In this document: in pieces, positions 21,599-21,635 of the stretch
Layout: every line of letters starts with the position of its first letter
Position numbering within the stretch: the first letter of the stretch is position 1
From: Ktedonobacteraceae bacterium
GTDB lineage: Bacteria > Chloroflexota > Ktedonobacteria > Ktedonobacterales > Ktedonobacteraceae
Direction of reading: 5' to 3'
Assembly (NCBI GenBank): GCA_014896635.1
Contig: JADBKA010000070.1
Span: forward strand, 1-21,635
DNA: 21,635 nucleotides
Position numbers and translations under genes: made by a program
Notes under the pieces: model-generated
Seen by the model: only the letters and a program-made list of their open reading frames with translations
The model's database searches: none
Told to the model about the DNA's origin: nothing

Positions 21599-21635
21599 GC
21601 ACGAGCGGGAGTCCAGAGGATGCTGCCCTTTGGTG

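Overview
The window looks like chromosomal housekeeping DNA of a Chloroflexota bacterium, most likely class Ktedonobacteria. This is inferred from mid-GC composition, the mix of Gram-positive-like genes (RNase Y, a rpsF-ssb-rpsR operon, a short type I signal peptidase), a proline/glutamine-rich DUF4870 protein, and general family resemblance; no database search was possible. Apart from one glycosyltransferase-like frame that appears broken, the genes look intact. There are no tRNA or rRNA genes, no insertion sequences and no CRISPR array.

Layout, left to right. (1) 1-492 (-): start of a cyclase/kynurenine-formamidase-like metal hydrolase, cut by the window edge, then two strong hairpins. (2) 672-2255 (-): a two-gene copper cassette with a membrane-anchored two-domain NirK-like multicopper protein and a cupredoxin lipoprotein; a perfect CRP-type palindrome lies upstream. 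(3) 2390-3001 (-): a DUF4870 membrane protein with a Q/P-rich N terminus. (4) 3219-6312 (-): hemW-recJ, tightly packed. (5) 6412-9550 (-): rpsF-ssb-rpsR followed by a membrane-anchored PpiC-type prolyl isomerase, with a good promoter, a structured leader, and two large hairpins around rpsR. (6) 9875-11652 (+): a polytopic GT-C glycosyltransferase-like gene carrying an apparent one-base frameshift. (7) 11670-13531 (+): rpmI-rplT with a promoter, leader and terminator but no infC, then a TrmH/RlmB-type rRNA 2'-O-methyltransferase. (8) 13657-16194 (-): a small zinc-ribbon protein and a PilJ-like chemoreceptor. (9) 16431-18029 (+): a biotin carboxylase, divergent from the chemoreceptor and overlapping tail-to-tail with lepB. 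(10) 18023-19539 (-): a PHP-domain phosphoesterase and signal peptidase I. (11) 19862-21418 (-): RNase Y with its promoter.

Functionally the window combines translation (S6, S18, L35, L20, rRNA methylation), replication and repair (SSB, RecJ), RNA turnover (RNase Y, PHP exonuclease-like), envelope biogenesis and export (signal peptidase, PpiC foldase, GT-C enzyme), lipid or carboxylic-acid metabolism (biotin carboxylase), haem/radical-SAM function (HemW) and an extracytoplasmic copper redox module. I did not find a clearly new multi-gene defence or mobile system. The least explained signals are RNA-level structures around the ribosomal protein operons and the CRP-type site in front of the copper cassette.
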